DNA from: Aquibacillus saliphilus
GTDB lineage: Bacteria > Bacillota > Bacilli > Bacillales > Amphibacillaceae
Direction of reading: 5' to 3'
DNA: 64,000 nucleotides
Assembly (NCBI RefSeq): GCF_020404745.1
Contig: NZ_JAIZAP010000006.1
Coordinates: forward strand, 1-64,000
Of this stretch, positions 8,660 to 17,330 are shown piece after piece. The notes below the pieces were generated by a model. It searched no databases. It was not told where the DNA came from and worked only from the letters and a program-made list of their open reading frames with translations. The stretch's first letter is position 1, and each line of letters begins with the position of its first letter. The translations under genes were made by a program, and so were the position numbers.

Positions 8660-9135
8660 AGGATGTTCCGGGCAAAGGAACAGGGTGGTGTGACCCCCAT
8701 GAGAATAAATCCTGCGCGAGTGCGCATTCCTTGGCCTTGAGTGAGAATAAATCCAGGGCAAGCGCGCATTCCTTGGCCTTGAGTGAGAATAAATCCTGCG
8801 CGAGTGCGCATTCCCTGGCCTTGAGTGAGAATAAATCCTGCGCGAGTGCGCATTCCACTGCCCTGAATGAGAATAAATCCTGCGCGAGTGCGCATTCCTT
8901 GGCCTTGAGTGAGAATAAATCCAGGGCAAGCGCGCATTCCTGGCCTTGAGTGAGAATAAATCCTGCGCTAGTGCGCATTCCACTGCCCTGAGTGAGAATA
9001 AATCCTACGCGAGTGCGCATTCCTGGCCTTGAGTGAGAATAAATCCTACGCGAGTGCGCATTCCTGGCCTTGAGTGAGAATAAATTCCGAACAATAGCGC
9101 ATTACGTAAAAAACGGAACACTGAACCTATCCCTA
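8660..9135. repeat. 41/42-bp tandem repeat array 2
   Basis: Ten units of the same family as array 1. GAGAATAAA starts at 8701, 8743, 8785, 8827, 8869, 8911, 8952, 8994, 9035 and 9076, so most units are 42 bp and three are 41 bp. Many units contain TGCGCGAGTGCGCA, a 5-bp stem with a 4-nt loop. The right flank repeats the array 1 right flank (ACGTAAAAAACGG, then the complement of GGGATAGG) and ends at the stop codon of the GGDEF/EAL gene. The left flank has a small hairpin (GTTCC...GGAAC) and GGAACAGGG. Orientation is the same as array 1. Confidence 0.9.
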
Positions 9136-11298
9136 TGTCCCGCGAACTTTGCCTGTGGGATTAGGTAGTTGATGTAACTCGGCGGGTAAAGGGTGGCAAA
9201 AATAATACCCTTGCCCCTCATCACAAAATTCTTCTTTAAGAAAGGATAGTTGGACCTCATCTTCTATTCCCTCTGCAATAACCCCTAATTTTAATTTATG
9301 GGCCAATGAAATAATAGTTGATGTAATTGCCTTTCCATTTAGGTCACTGTTAATGTCTTTAATAAAACTACGGTCTATTTTAACCCTATCAAACGAAAAT
9401 TCTCTTAAGTAGCTCAGTGAAGTATAACCAGTTCCGAAATCATCAATTGATATCGAAACGCCAATTTCCTTTAACTGGAATAAAATCCTCTTCAGCGATT
9501 CACTATTTTCCATAAGAATACTTTCCGTCACTTCAAGTTCTAACCATTTTGCATCTAATCCGGTTTCTTCAAGCACTTCCTTTATTACCTCAATAAAGCT
9601 TTGGTGTTGTAGTTGAATGGTGGAAATATTTACTGATATTTTAAAGGGAGAATGCCCTAATTCCTGCCATTTTTTATTTTGAGAACACGCCATGTGAAGA
9701 ACCCATTTTCCAATTGAGACAATCTGTCCACTTTCCTCTGAAATGGGGATGAATTTATCCGGAGGTATATACCCAAGTTCTGGATGGTTCCAACGTAATA
9801 ATGCCTCCATGGCACTAAATTCTCCCGTCTCCAAATTTACGATTGGTTGATAATGCAACATAAGTTCCTGATTGCTTAGAGCCGTTTTTAAATCTCTTTC
9901 TATCGTAAGTTTATAGGTAGCATTTAAGTCTAACTCTCTTGAATAGACTGTATGGTTATTCTTTCCATATTTTTTTGTGTAGTACATTGCAGTGTCAGCA
10001 TTTTTTATTAATTCTTCCGGACTCTCAACATTACTATCGCTAAACGCAATTCCGATACTTGCTGAGACGGATACTGAGTGCCCCATAATATCAAATGGTT
10101 CTACTATCGCCTTGTTTAGTCCCTCAGCCAATTCAATTGCGTCTTCCTCACTGGTGTTAGGTAGAAGGATAGCAAACTCATCACCCGCAAACCTGCCGAC
10201 AGTATCTGTCTTACGAAGATTATCTTTTAACCTTTTTGCAATGTTTTTGAGAAACTCATCACCTAAATGGTGCCCAAGTGAATCGTTAATAAATTTAAAA
10301 CGGTCTAAGTCGACAAAGAGTACGGCATAACGATAATCATTTCCTTCTGAAAGATCAAAGACTTGTTGTAGTCTATCCTCAAATAAATTTCGATTAGGCA
10401 AGTTAGTTATTGGATCATAGAAAGCTAGGTCTTCAATTTCTTTTTTATACTTAGTTTTTTCTGTAGTATCTTTAGCAATACCATACGCACCTACTACCTT
10501 GCCATCTATTAACATAGGAAATCCTGTAACGTTAATATGTTTTAATTCACCATCTTTTTGGGCGATAGTAATATCATAGTTATTTGTAACTCCATTTATT
10601 GCTTCTTCAAAATTTTCAAGGGCAATTGGTAAATCTTCAGAAATAATAAGCGGAGCAAATGACATTTTCATTAATTCATTGTTCGTATATCCTGATAATT
10701 CTTCACAACTCGGATTTACATCTGTAAACTTACCTTCTAAATCAAACGTAAAAATGGCATCCGGATTATTGTAAAAAAGAGATCTAAACCGTTCCCTGTT
10801 TTCTTTGAGATTGATTTGCGCAGTGACCTCTTCTGTTATATCAATAACTGTTCCCATGATGACTTTTTTGTCATTCATTACAGTTTGCGAGGAATGAAGT
10901 TCAACATAAATTAGACTACCATCTTTTTTAAATGCTCTTATCCGGTAGCGTTTATTGGGCACTTCACCTGTGAGTCTTTCGTTAATATTATTTTGTACTA
11001 AGGATAAATCATCAGGATGTATGATACTTTCTAACGTTGCTCTTCCGGAAATCAATTCATCTTTATCATAGCCAACAAGGTCGCAAAAACGACTATTTAT
11101 ATACGAATAGGCCGAGTCCTCTATTATATACATGCCTACAGGTCCATTCTGAATCAAGGATTCAAACATTTCTTTATAAAATGTAGGAGCGCTTTGATCG
11201 TTTCTATCTTTTTCGTTAACGAGGCCATCCATATCGTCTCGTAATGATTTTAGACTCAAGTTAAGATTATCATTTTTCATAGATTCAAATTTCCCCAT
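9133..11298 (-). CDS. PAS-PAS-GGDEF-EAL cyclic-di-GMP turnover protein
   Basis: A 721-residue cytoplasmic signalling protein: two PAS sensor domains (about 45-160 and 165-290), a diguanylate cyclase domain with the signature as AGDEF (VGRFAGDEF), and a C-terminal phosphodiesterase domain with EALLRW, DDFGTGYTSL and AEGIED motifs. The EAL metal and catalytic motifs look intact; AGDEF is a tolerated variant in some active cyclases, so either or both activities are possible. No transmembrane segment is seen. A strong ribosome binding site (GGAGGT) precedes the ATG. Its last codon abuts repeat array 2. A c-di-GMP riboswitch lies 4 kb away, but a direct link is only an inference. Confidence 0.93.
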   Translation of the reverse strand: MGKFESMKNDNLNLSLKSLRDDMDGLVNEKDRNDQSAPTFYKEMFESLIQNGPVGMYIIEDSAYSYINSRFCDLVGYDKDELISGRATLESIIHPDDLSLVQNNINERLTGEVPNKRYRIRAFKKDGSLIYVELHSSQTVMNDKKVIMGTVIDITEEVTAQINLKENRERFRSLFYNNPDAIFTFDLEGKFTDVNPSCEELSGYTNNELMKMSFAPLIISEDLPIALENFEEAINGVTNNYDITIAQKDGELKHINVTGFPMLIDGKVVGAYGIAKDTTEKTKYKKEIEDLAFYDPITNLPNRNLFEDRLQQVFDLSEGNDYRYAVLFVDLDRFKFINDSLGHHLGDEFLKNIAKRLKDNLRKTDTVGRFAGDEFAILLPNTSEEDAIELAEGLNKAIVEPFDIMGHSVSVSASIGIAFSDSNVESPEELIKNADTAMYYTKKYGKNNHTVYSRELDLNATYKLTIERDLKTALSNQELMLHYQPIVNLETGEFSAMEALLRWNHPELGYIPPDKFIPISEESGQIVSIGKWVLHMACSQNKKWQELGHSPFKISVNISTIQLQHQSFIEVIKEVLEETGLDAKWLELEVTESILMENSESLKRILFQLKEIGVSISIDDFGTGYTSLSYLREFSFDRVKIDRSFIKDINSDLNGKAITSTIISLAHKLKLGVIAEGIEDEVQLSFLKEEFCDEGQGYYFCHPLPAELHQLPNPTGKVRGT

Positions 11299-11758
11299 TA
11301 TACATTACCTCCAACAAGATCCAGTAATTCTAATTTAAGTTTCTGCACGCAGCAATTCAACATGGCAGGAATTATCATTTAATAACTTTAAATCAGATGA
11401 ATCTTATGATTATTTCCTATTAGATTTTCAGAGAAAAACACGTAAGATAATCACATCTTTTCACAACAAATCATCCTGTGAAACCGCGATATATATATAT
11501 AGCTAAAACACCTAATTTGACATGGTTTATTTTTCTAAACATACTGCTTTTTTCATGGTAATTATTATACATTACACTCACGAACCTTACTACGTAAATC
11601 AACTGTACGATAAAAATAAAACCAGAATGAAAGCTCATTCCTGCTCATGAGTGAGAATAAATCATTTTTTCCAATAGAAGGATTATAGATATTTTCCCCA
11701 TTTTCATTCAAAATCTAGTAGAATAAAAACAATGTTGCAAAAAGAAAGGACTAACTAA
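11299..11758. other. Intergenic region with one repeat remnant
   Basis: About 460 bases without a gene. It holds an (AT)n stretch near 11490, and at 11642-11663 a single GAGTGAGAATAAAT copy from the 41/42-bp repeat family. Promoters for both divergent genes must lie here, but none is clear enough to mark. Confidence 0.5.
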
Positions 11759-12583
11759 ATGCCATATAAAATGATCGTATTAGACTTAGATGATACATTA
11801 CTGCGTGATGACCACACGATTTCTGATCGTACGAAACAAGCTTTAATGAAGGCACAAGAAGAAGGGGTTAAAGTAGTTCTTGCATCTGGTAGACCAACAT
11901 TTGGAATGAATCCTATTGCTGACGAACTTTCCTTAGATCAATTTGGGAGCTTTATTCTCTCATTTAATGGTGGCAAGATAATAAACTATCAATCAAAAGA
12001 AGAATTGTTTAGTAGTACATTATCTGTTAAGGATGTTGAAAAATTATATGAATTAAGCCGCCGTGAAGGGGTCTATATTCATACATATGTTGGAGATGAA
12101 ATTATTACAGAGGATGAAAATCCATTCACAACGATAGAGTCAGATATTACAGGGCTCCCTATTAAACTAGTAAATAAGTTTATAGAAAGCGTAACAGAAC
12201 CAGTTGTTAAAACTTTAATGGTTGGTGAACCAGATAAAATGAAGCTAGTCGAAACGAAACTCCAAGCTGAATTAGCTGAAGAATTTAGTACCATGCGCTC
12301 GAAACCTTATTTTCTAGAATTCACTGAAAAAGGTGTGACAAAAGGGACAAGTCTAAACCACCTAATCCAAGCATGCGGAATTAAACGCGAAGAAGTTATT
12401 GCTATCGGTGATAGTTATAATGACCAGGCGATGATTGAATTTGCCGGTCTCGGAGTTGCGATGGGAAATGCTCCAGATGACATTAAAGAAATAGCTGATG
12501 TTGTGGCAGATTCAAATATGAATGATGGTGTTGCTAAGATCGTTGAAACGTTTGTTTTAAACAATCTAGTAACTAATAAATAA
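11759..12583 (+). CDS. HAD-superfamily Cof-type sugar/nucleotide phosphatase
   Basis: A 274-residue soluble phosphatase of the Cof/YidA (HAD IIB) class. Motif I is DLDDTLL (residues 8-14), motif II includes the SGRP loop, and motif III/IV is GDSYNDQAMIE, which holds the Mg2+ ligands. Family members dephosphorylate sugar phosphates, FMN or PLP; the substrate is not predictable. It stands alone, followed by a strong terminator. The ribosome binding site is AAAGAAAGGA. Confidence 0.9.
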   Translation: MPYKMIVLDLDDTLLRDDHTISDRTKQALMKAQEEGVKVVLASGRPTFGMNPIADELSLDQFGSFILSFNGGKIINYQSKEELFSSTLSVKDVEKLYELSRREGVYIHTYVGDEIITEDENPFTTIESDITGLPIKLVNKFIESVTEPVVKTLMVGEPDKMKLVETKLQAELAEEFSTMRSKPYFLEFTEKGVTKGTSLNHLIQACGIKREEVIAIGDSYNDQAMIEFAGLGVAMGNAPDDIKEIADVVADSNMNDGVAKIVETFVLNNLVTNK

Positions 12584-12600
12584 TAGATTATGAATATAAC

Positions 12601-12636
12601 AAAAGACTGGCTCATGATTACGAGCCAGTCTTTTGT
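12601..12636 (+). terminator. Intrinsic terminator after the HAD phosphatase gene
   Basis: A 13-bp perfect stem (AAAAGACTGGCTC with its complement) and an 8-nt loop, ending in TTTTGTT. Confidence 0.9.
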
Positions 12637-12671
12637 TATCCACCCCTCAATGTGTAAATAAATTATGCAAT

Positions 12672-12800
12672 AGATAGGGATAGGCTTAATAAGAATAAAT
12701 CCAGAACAAGTGCGTATTCCAGACCCTTGAGTGAGAATAAATCCAGAACGAGTGCTCATTTCACATCCTTGAATGAGAATAAATCCAGGACGAATGCTCA
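12672..12800. repeat. Degenerate three-unit copy of the 41/42-bp repeat family
   Basis: It begins with TAGGGATAGGCTT, matching the edge of arrays 1 and 2, then has three diverged AGAATAAATCCAG units in the same orientation. It lies between the HAD terminator and the 3' end of the laccase gene. Confidence 0.8.
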
Positions 12801-12826
12801 CTCAAATCAGTCCTCTTAACGCCCCA

Positions 12827-14356
12827 TCACTCTGAATCAATCACTACAAATGGACGCATCATGTCATGGTCTTCATGTTCGAGTATGTGGCAGTGCCATA
12901 CGTAATGACCTGTATATGGTCCATACTTTCCAATAACTCGGGTAATCTGTCCAGAAGGGGCCGCTATCGTGTCTTTCCAACCACGTTCGTTTGGTTCTGG
13001 TGGTTTTGGTGGCCCCGTGAATATAATTGTTTCATCTTGATTATAACGTTCCAAATCAAATGCCTGTCGACTCAAAACTTGAAATTGGATTAAGTGAATA
13101 TGCATCGGATGAGTGAACCCTGTAGTATTGATAAATGACCATATTTCGGTCGTACCTACTTTTGGATTCTCTGTGATTGGGTCATTCCATTTTTTGCTAT
13201 TCAGTAACAGTAGTGGTCGCCCGTATTTATCCGAAGAACCTTCAAGTGTCAAATTTCGTATTGTAGAAATTCTGTTCTGTCTTAATGAAGGAATGGTAGA
13301 TAATCGTTTAGGAATGATACTTTTATCCTGTGCTGATAATGTTTTTGTGACGTTAAATTTGATGACTTCATTCGTTTCATCATCCGGACTGGCATTAGCT
13401 CCAAGATCGTTCTTCAATATGATTTCTTCACCCTCATGCTTAGAAAAATCAACGATTACATCTACACGTTCCGATGGTTCCATCGAAATCTGGTTCATCA
13501 TTACAGGCCGTTCTAAAAGTCCGCCATCAGACCCAATTTGACACAACGGTTGCCCTGAATCAACATGTAACCGGTAACCACGTGTATTCGAGGCATTTAA
13601 AATTCGAAAACGGTATTTGCGCGGTTCAACCTCTAAATAGGGCCATACTTTTCCGTTGACCAAAATCGTATCCCCTGTAAAAGCTGGAACAATCGAAGGA
13701 TTTGGTAAATCATTAGATGCATTCTCAGGTTGCATCGGATAAGAAAGAGAACCATCCCTGTTAAACGAGCGATCCTGGATGATCAATGGAAGTTCATATT
13801 TTCCGGATGGCAGCTTTAATGATTTTTCATGTTTATCTCGTATGATATAGGCACCAGCAAGTCCTGCATAGTTGTTAAGCCTCGTTATCCCCATCGCATG
13901 GTCATGATACCAAAGCATTGTCGCCCTTTGCTGATTGTGGTATTCGGAAACCTCTCCTTTGAAAAATGGACCTACCTCTTCGTACCCTCTTGTGAACCAT
14001 GCCTCTGGATACCCATCACTTGCTGAAGCAGTTTCTCCACCATGCAAGTGGGTTACAGTTCGTACCTCAGGAAGTTTCGGGTCTAGTATCGATTGATCAA
14101 CCGGCAAAAAATGTTTATTAGGAAGATGGTTAATCCATTTCACTTTAATCGACTCGTTCCGATTGACCTCAATTGTCGGGCCTGGAAATTGACGATTATA
14201 CCCCCATAAGCGTGTTGGGGGTAAGTCCCTGTGCAACTTTTGGAAAAACTCCTGCATCCTTACTTCATAATAGTTGCCATCAACCGTATTTCGTCTCGTC
14301 TTCAACGTTTCTGGAATCGGCAAGCTATCAACAAATTTTTTCAGTTTACGAGTCAT
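12827..14356 (-). CDS. CotA-type multicopper oxidase (spore coat laccase / bilirubin oxidase)
   Basis: A 509-residue three-cupredoxin oxidase. All copper-binding motifs are present: HLHGG and WYHDHAMG for the trinuclear centre, HPMHIH, and the C-terminal HCHILEHEDHDMM containing the type 1 copper Cys, His and axial Met. The start at 14356 (MTRKLKKFVDSLPIPETL) is chosen because it matches the CotA N-terminus (MTLEKFVDALPIPDTL in B. subtilis) and has an AGGGGTG ribosome binding site; the frame stays open 31 codons further upstream. No signal peptide, as expected for a coat protein made in the mother cell. In the family it oxidises phenols, bilirubin and Mn(II) and forms brown spore pigment. Confidence 0.95.
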   Translation of the reverse strand: MTRKLKKFVDSLPIPETLKTRRNTVDGNYYEVRMQEFFQKLHRDLPPTRLWGYNRQFPGPTIEVNRNESIKVKWINHLPNKHFLPVDQSILDPKLPEVRTVTHLHGGETASASDGYPEAWFTRGYEEVGPFFKGEVSEYHNQQRATMLWYHDHAMGITRLNNYAGLAGAYIIRDKHEKSLKLPSGKYELPLIIQDRSFNRDGSLSYPMQPENASNDLPNPSIVPAFTGDTILVNGKVWPYLEVEPRKYRFRILNASNTRGYRLHVDSGQPLCQIGSDGGLLERPVMMNQISMEPSERVDVIVDFSKHEGEEIILKNDLGANASPDDETNEVIKFNVTKTLSAQDKSIIPKRLSTIPSLRQNRISTIRNLTLEGSSDKYGRPLLLLNSKKWNDPITENPKVGTTEIWSFINTTGFTHPMHIHLIQFQVLSRQAFDLERYNQDETIIFTGPPKPPEPNERGWKDTIAAPSGQITRVIGKYGPYTGHYVWHCHILEHEDHDMMRPFVVIDSE

Positions 14357-14586
14357 TTTCACACCCCTAGTAGTTGTTATTACTACATTAGATGATAAAC
14401 GCACAGGTTTCGGAAGGGCGGATGCAACAGGTTGATCAATTATTCTCACTGCATCGAACTTTTTCTAAAAAAATAATTTGATTAAAGATGGGTCGAAAAT
14501 TGATTTTTAGTAAAAAAGTAATGTATATCGACTTGTTTAAATGGGAATAGTAATAACATACATTCCGAAGGCGGTGAATTATTTCA

Positions 14587-14787
14587 ATGCTATATGCACG
14601 GGCACGTACTCACGGAGATCCAATCTTTTGGAACACCTTGGATTTTCGAAAAGACTTTAAATTACAACAACACCAATTCACAGACCACTATCGTATAGTA
14701 GATCCGGAGAACTACCGTGTTGATACGGGGTTAGATGAGAGCTCAATGAGAAATATTTTCCTGCAAATAACAGAAAATGTTGACTAA
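14587..14787 (+). CDS. Hypothetical 66-residue protein
   Basis: Not recognised. A 66-residue soluble, charged protein rich in Asp, Arg and aromatic residues, preceded by AAGGCGGTG about 10 nt before the ATG. It is divergent from cotA with about 230 bp between the two starts, so a sporulation role is conceivable but unproven. Small coding sequence or chance frame are both possible. Confidence 0.45.
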   Translation: MLYARARTHGDPIFWNTLDFRKDFKLQQHQFTDHYRIVDPENYRVDTGLDESSMRNIFLQITENVD

Positions 14788-15025
14788 CAAACCAATAATA
14801 AATGTAACGACTAAATGATAACGATTACACATGTACTTCACTTTAATATGTGTACAATTACAGTCTTTGCAAAGTAAATAGACAACAGTAAGGCAATATA
14901 CCTATGGAGATGAATCTACTGAGGTATGTCGCTTTACTGTTTGTGACCACGAGTAGCGGGTTAAGACCTTATTTTTCCTTAACCGTGGTTACCAGATACC
15001 ATGGTAATTTTGTGAAAATAGCACA

Positions 15026-15056
15026 AAAAAAGAGTCGCTATCAAGTAGCAACTCTT
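15026..15056 (-). terminator. Intrinsic terminator after the 36-residue peptide gene
   Basis: On the minus strand: AGAGTTGCTA, a short loop, TAGCGACTCT (one mismatch) and a seven-T tail. It closes a short transcript that starts with the c-di-GMP riboswitch. Confidence 0.85.
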
Positions 15057-15066
15057 CCCAAACTAA

Positions 15067-15177
15067 CTAATATCTTTCTGATATATGATTACACCGGACA
15101 CAAGGTCCACCGCTAATGTTATACTTATGGATTCCTTTGATCCGGCATTTTATAATCCGTTTAAAATACTCGCGCAT
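15067..15177 (-). CDS. 36-residue Cys-containing basic peptide under c-di-GMP riboswitch control
   Basis: Short gene missed by length cut-offs. The ATG has a very strong ribosome binding site (AGGGGGGA, 8 nt upstream). The peptide starts MREYFKRIIKCRIKGIHKYN and ends ISGGPCVRCNHISERY: strongly basic, Cys11 plus a Cys26-x2-Cys29-x-His31 cluster that could bind a metal, no transmembrane helix and no signal peptide. It is the only open frame between a consensus promoter plus GEMM riboswitch and an intrinsic terminator, so it is the probable regulated product. The family and function are unknown to me. The alternative is that the transcript acts as an RNA. Confidence 0.7.
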   Translation of the reverse strand: MREYFKRIIKCRIKGIHKYNISGGPCVRCNHISERY

Positions 15178-15232
15178 AAGCTAATCCCCCCTAGAAACTT
15201 CAGAATAATGAATCCTTTTAAGATACGATTAT

Positions 15233-15323
15233 CTTCGGTAACTAGACTGCCATAACTCATCCAGAGAGCGTTAGGTTCTTAGTTTTGCGTCCTTACCTTT
15301 CGATAAGTTTGCCTTTTCGTCAT
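15233..15323 (-). promoter_or_regulatory. Cyclic-di-GMP-I (GEMM) riboswitch
   Basis: The minus strand contains, in order: GGCAAAC (15313-15307), a 6-bp stem closed by a GAAA tetraloop (CTTATC/GGTAAG), GGACGCAAA, an AACTA/TAGTT-closed second arm with AACCT and GGCAG (the tetraloop-receptor side), and GTTACCGAAG at the 3' end. These are the conserved GEMM-I elements. A perfect 6-bp hairpin (15220-15235) overlaps the 3' edge and may be part of the expression platform. No U-tailed terminator is seen between aptamer and ATG, so control of translation or another mechanism is possible. Whether it binds c-di-GMP or cGAMP cannot be fixed by eye. Confidence 0.92.
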
Positions 15324-15338
15324 GATTACTATAAATCT

Positions 15339-15367
15339 ATTATAGTTAATTTTTACTATTTTTTCAA
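15339..15367 (-). promoter_or_regulatory. Sigma-A promoter of the riboswitch transcript
   Basis: On the minus strand: -35 TTGAAA (15367-15362), a 17-nt spacer and -10 TATAAT (15344-15339). Transcription would start about 10 nt before the riboswitch aptamer. Confidence 0.85.
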
Positions 15368-15557
15368 TTGATTCGACAATAATTCCTATTTTTTGACAAT
15401 CGACCGAATGACACCAGCTTTTAACCTTATTATTGGATTTGATTAAATTAACTACATTATGTTTCAAGATAAGGTGGTATAATAAGCACAAGCCTTCTCA
15501 TATCTTCTAGTTAGGTCTTTCAGGCAAAACTAATCCAATAAGCGAGGAGAGTTTATC

Positions 15558-15938
15558 ATGTCAGTGAAAAACAATGTTATTGATTTCAGCGACTATAAAC
15601 GAAAAAGAAATGGATTAGATAAACCGATGTTTGATGAACCAGTAAAAATTTATGTTGGAGATCCGAGTCATCCTAACGCGCATCGCAAGTACAGGGTTGT
15701 CTGTAACTTTGTTCGGTTCGACCGTCAATTTTTGGCACTAGAGTGTGAGGATAAACAAGCAGAACACAATGTTATAGTAGAAGGAATCATGGAGAATGGC
15801 TCTTTAGCTCAAGTAATCCCGATTAAAGATACGGAATATCCAGAAATTGAAGCACTATTCAAACAGATTTTCTCTACAATTAAAAAAACAGCTCCAAATC
15901 AAAAAAACGCTTTGAAATTAGCTCTTAAAAGGCATTAA
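15558..15938 (+). CDS. Hypothetical 126-residue protein (DUF1292-like)
   Basis: A small soluble protein with a charged N-terminus and a beta-rich middle (about residues 40-95) in which a binding-type strand pattern (KYRVVCNFVRFDRQFLALE...) resembles DUF1292/YrzB-like proteins of Firmicutes. The resemblance is weak. A good ribosome binding site (GCGAGGAGAG) precedes the ATG. Monocistronic, followed by a hairpin at about 15948-15975 (CAAGGGGACC with a near-complement). Confidence 0.7.
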   Translation: MSVKNNVIDFSDYKRKRNGLDKPMFDEPVKIYVGDPSHPNAHRKYRVVCNFVRFDRQFLALECEDKQAEHNVIVEGIMENGSLAQVIPIKDTEYPEIEALFKQIFSTIKKTAPNQKNALKLALKRH

Positions 15939-16093
15939 ACCAAATGGCAAGGGGACCGGCACTGGTTCTCCTTGCTTCATCTATTTAATCTCAAGCCTTC
16001 AATCAATAACAACTCGAGATAAAACTCATCATAGTAACAAGCCCCTCATACCTTTTACCTATTTAGGAAAAACAACATTTCAAGGAGAAGATT

Positions 16094-16918
16094 ATGTTAT
16101 TATTTTTAAATTTTTTAAAGAAAAAGAAAAAAGACAAAACAGAACCTAATCAATCTAAAATTACATCACCAATTCCCAAAAAGAGCAATGAACAGATTGC
16201 AACTAGAAAAGGTGAAATAGGAGAATACAAGATTGATATACAACTGGACCAGCTGCCAAAAGATTATCGCTACTTAAGTGATTTGCTCGTAAGAAATCCT
16301 AAAGCAAAATCAGGATATTCACAAATTGATCATGTGGTTATGACTCCATATGGAATCTTCGCGATTGAAACGAAAAACTATCAGGGTACCATTTATGGCG
16401 GAAAAGACCGAAAGACATGGTTGGTTAATGGCAAATTCAAAATGATGAACCCTTTTGTACAAAACTATGGACATATCAAAGCATTAACATCATTGATTGA
16501 CAAAAAATACCACAATTTATTTATATCGATGGTGTCTTTTACGAAACGTTGTACATTTAAAGTGGGCTTAGATTATCGCAAAATAGCCTCAACTGAAATT
16601 ATCGTCTATGACATCGAGTTGTCCGAGTTTATTCATCGAAAAGTCTCTGTCTTAAAAATTCAACACAAACAGCCTCTTTTAAATGAAAATGACATCTCAG
16701 CAATTTATCATGCCTTTTCCAAAGCAAACATTATTGATTCTAAAATCAGAAACGACCATAAACATGCATTAAATACAAATGTATCACCAGCAAGAACTAA
16801 CTCACGCGCTACTTGCACCATTTGTAATAAGCCTGTTTCAGATAAGGTTAAGACGTATTGCCTATCGAATAAAAAATTCGACGGTAAAATCTATTGTTAT
16901 GATCATCAGAAAACTTAG
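16094..16918 (+). CDS. NERD-domain protein with C-terminal zinc-ribbon-like tail
   Basis: A 274-residue protein with a nuclease-related (NERD) domain at about residues 35-150: GEIGEYKI, the acidic QIDHVVMTPYGIFAIETKNYQG core (Asp and Glu-x-Lys as in PD-(D/E)xK folds) and the KTW/NPFVQNYGH segment. The C-terminal 40 residues carry CTICNKPVSDKVKTYC and CYDHQ, a possible small zinc-binding module. The N-terminus is hydrophobic then very basic (MLLFLNFLKKKKKDK). NERD proteins are thought to act on nucleic acids; the role is unknown. Confidence 0.85.
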   Translation: MLLFLNFLKKKKKDKTEPNQSKITSPIPKKSNEQIATRKGEIGEYKIDIQLDQLPKDYRYLSDLLVRNPKAKSGYSQIDHVVMTPYGIFAIETKNYQGTIYGGKDRKTWLVNGKFKMMNPFVQNYGHIKALTSLIDKKYHNLFISMVSFTKRCTFKVGLDYRKIASTEIIVYDIELSEFIHRKVSVLKIQHKQPLLNENDISAIYHAFSKANIIDSKIRNDHKHALNTNVSPARTNSRATCTICNKPVSDKVKTYCLSNKKFDGKIYCYDHQKT

Positions 16919-17004
16919 TAAGCATTAAGCCTTCCTTCCTAGGAGGAACCACCGTGGAGGCACACAGTTTAATAGTTAAAACTATATTAAACTCTGCTTC
17001 CATG

Positions 17005-17178
17005 TCATTTACTATATTCCTCTGTATTTGTTTCTAGCCATCCAACAATATCGGATAGTGTTGTCTTTCCCTCTGCAACGGCAACAGTAAATTCCTCAAT
17101 CTTTTGATCGTTCTTTTTAAGTTTCAAACCATTCTTCTTTAAAAAAACATCCGTCGAAGCAAGAGCTGTCCGCTTATA
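17005..17178 (-). pseudogene. Remnant of a Doc/Fic-family toxin (death-on-curing), C-terminal part
   Basis: The minus strand encodes KRTALASTDVFLKKNG followed by a run ending in EGKTTLSDIVGWLE and a stop at 17005. This matches the conserved C-terminal part of Doc toxins (the NKRTA...LFLxxNG segment). An in-frame stop directly upstream and no HxFxxGNG motif show that the N-terminal catalytic part is gone. No antitoxin is visible nearby. Confidence 0.75.
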
Positions 17179-17209
17179 TCATAAATCGTTCAATATCTAT
17201 TAAACTCAC

Positions 17210-17245
17210 AAAACAGGCCCACTTCCTCAAATGGAAATGAACCTG
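17210..17245 (-). terminator. Terminator of the meta-cleavage operon
   Basis: On the minus strand: a 13-bp stem with three G-T pairs (CAGGTTCATTTCC/GGAAGTGGGCCTG), a 6-nt loop and a TTTTGTG tail, about 85 bases after the aldolase stop. Confidence 0.7.
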
Positions 17246-17330
17246 ATAGCTGCTAGTATCATAATTAGACAAAACATTTGTCATTATTCTATTCATTCAA
17301 CAATATCGATTCTGCAGTAATTGTTAGATG

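Noticed and set aside
8565-9020. Several overlapping ORFs in array 2
   Set aside because: Three frames and both strands are open at the same time, which is a property of the repeat and not evidence of coding.
14816-14829. cre-like site TGATAACGATTACA
   Set aside because: It fits 13 of 14 consensus positions but lies downstream of the 66-residue ORF with no promoter or gene next to it.
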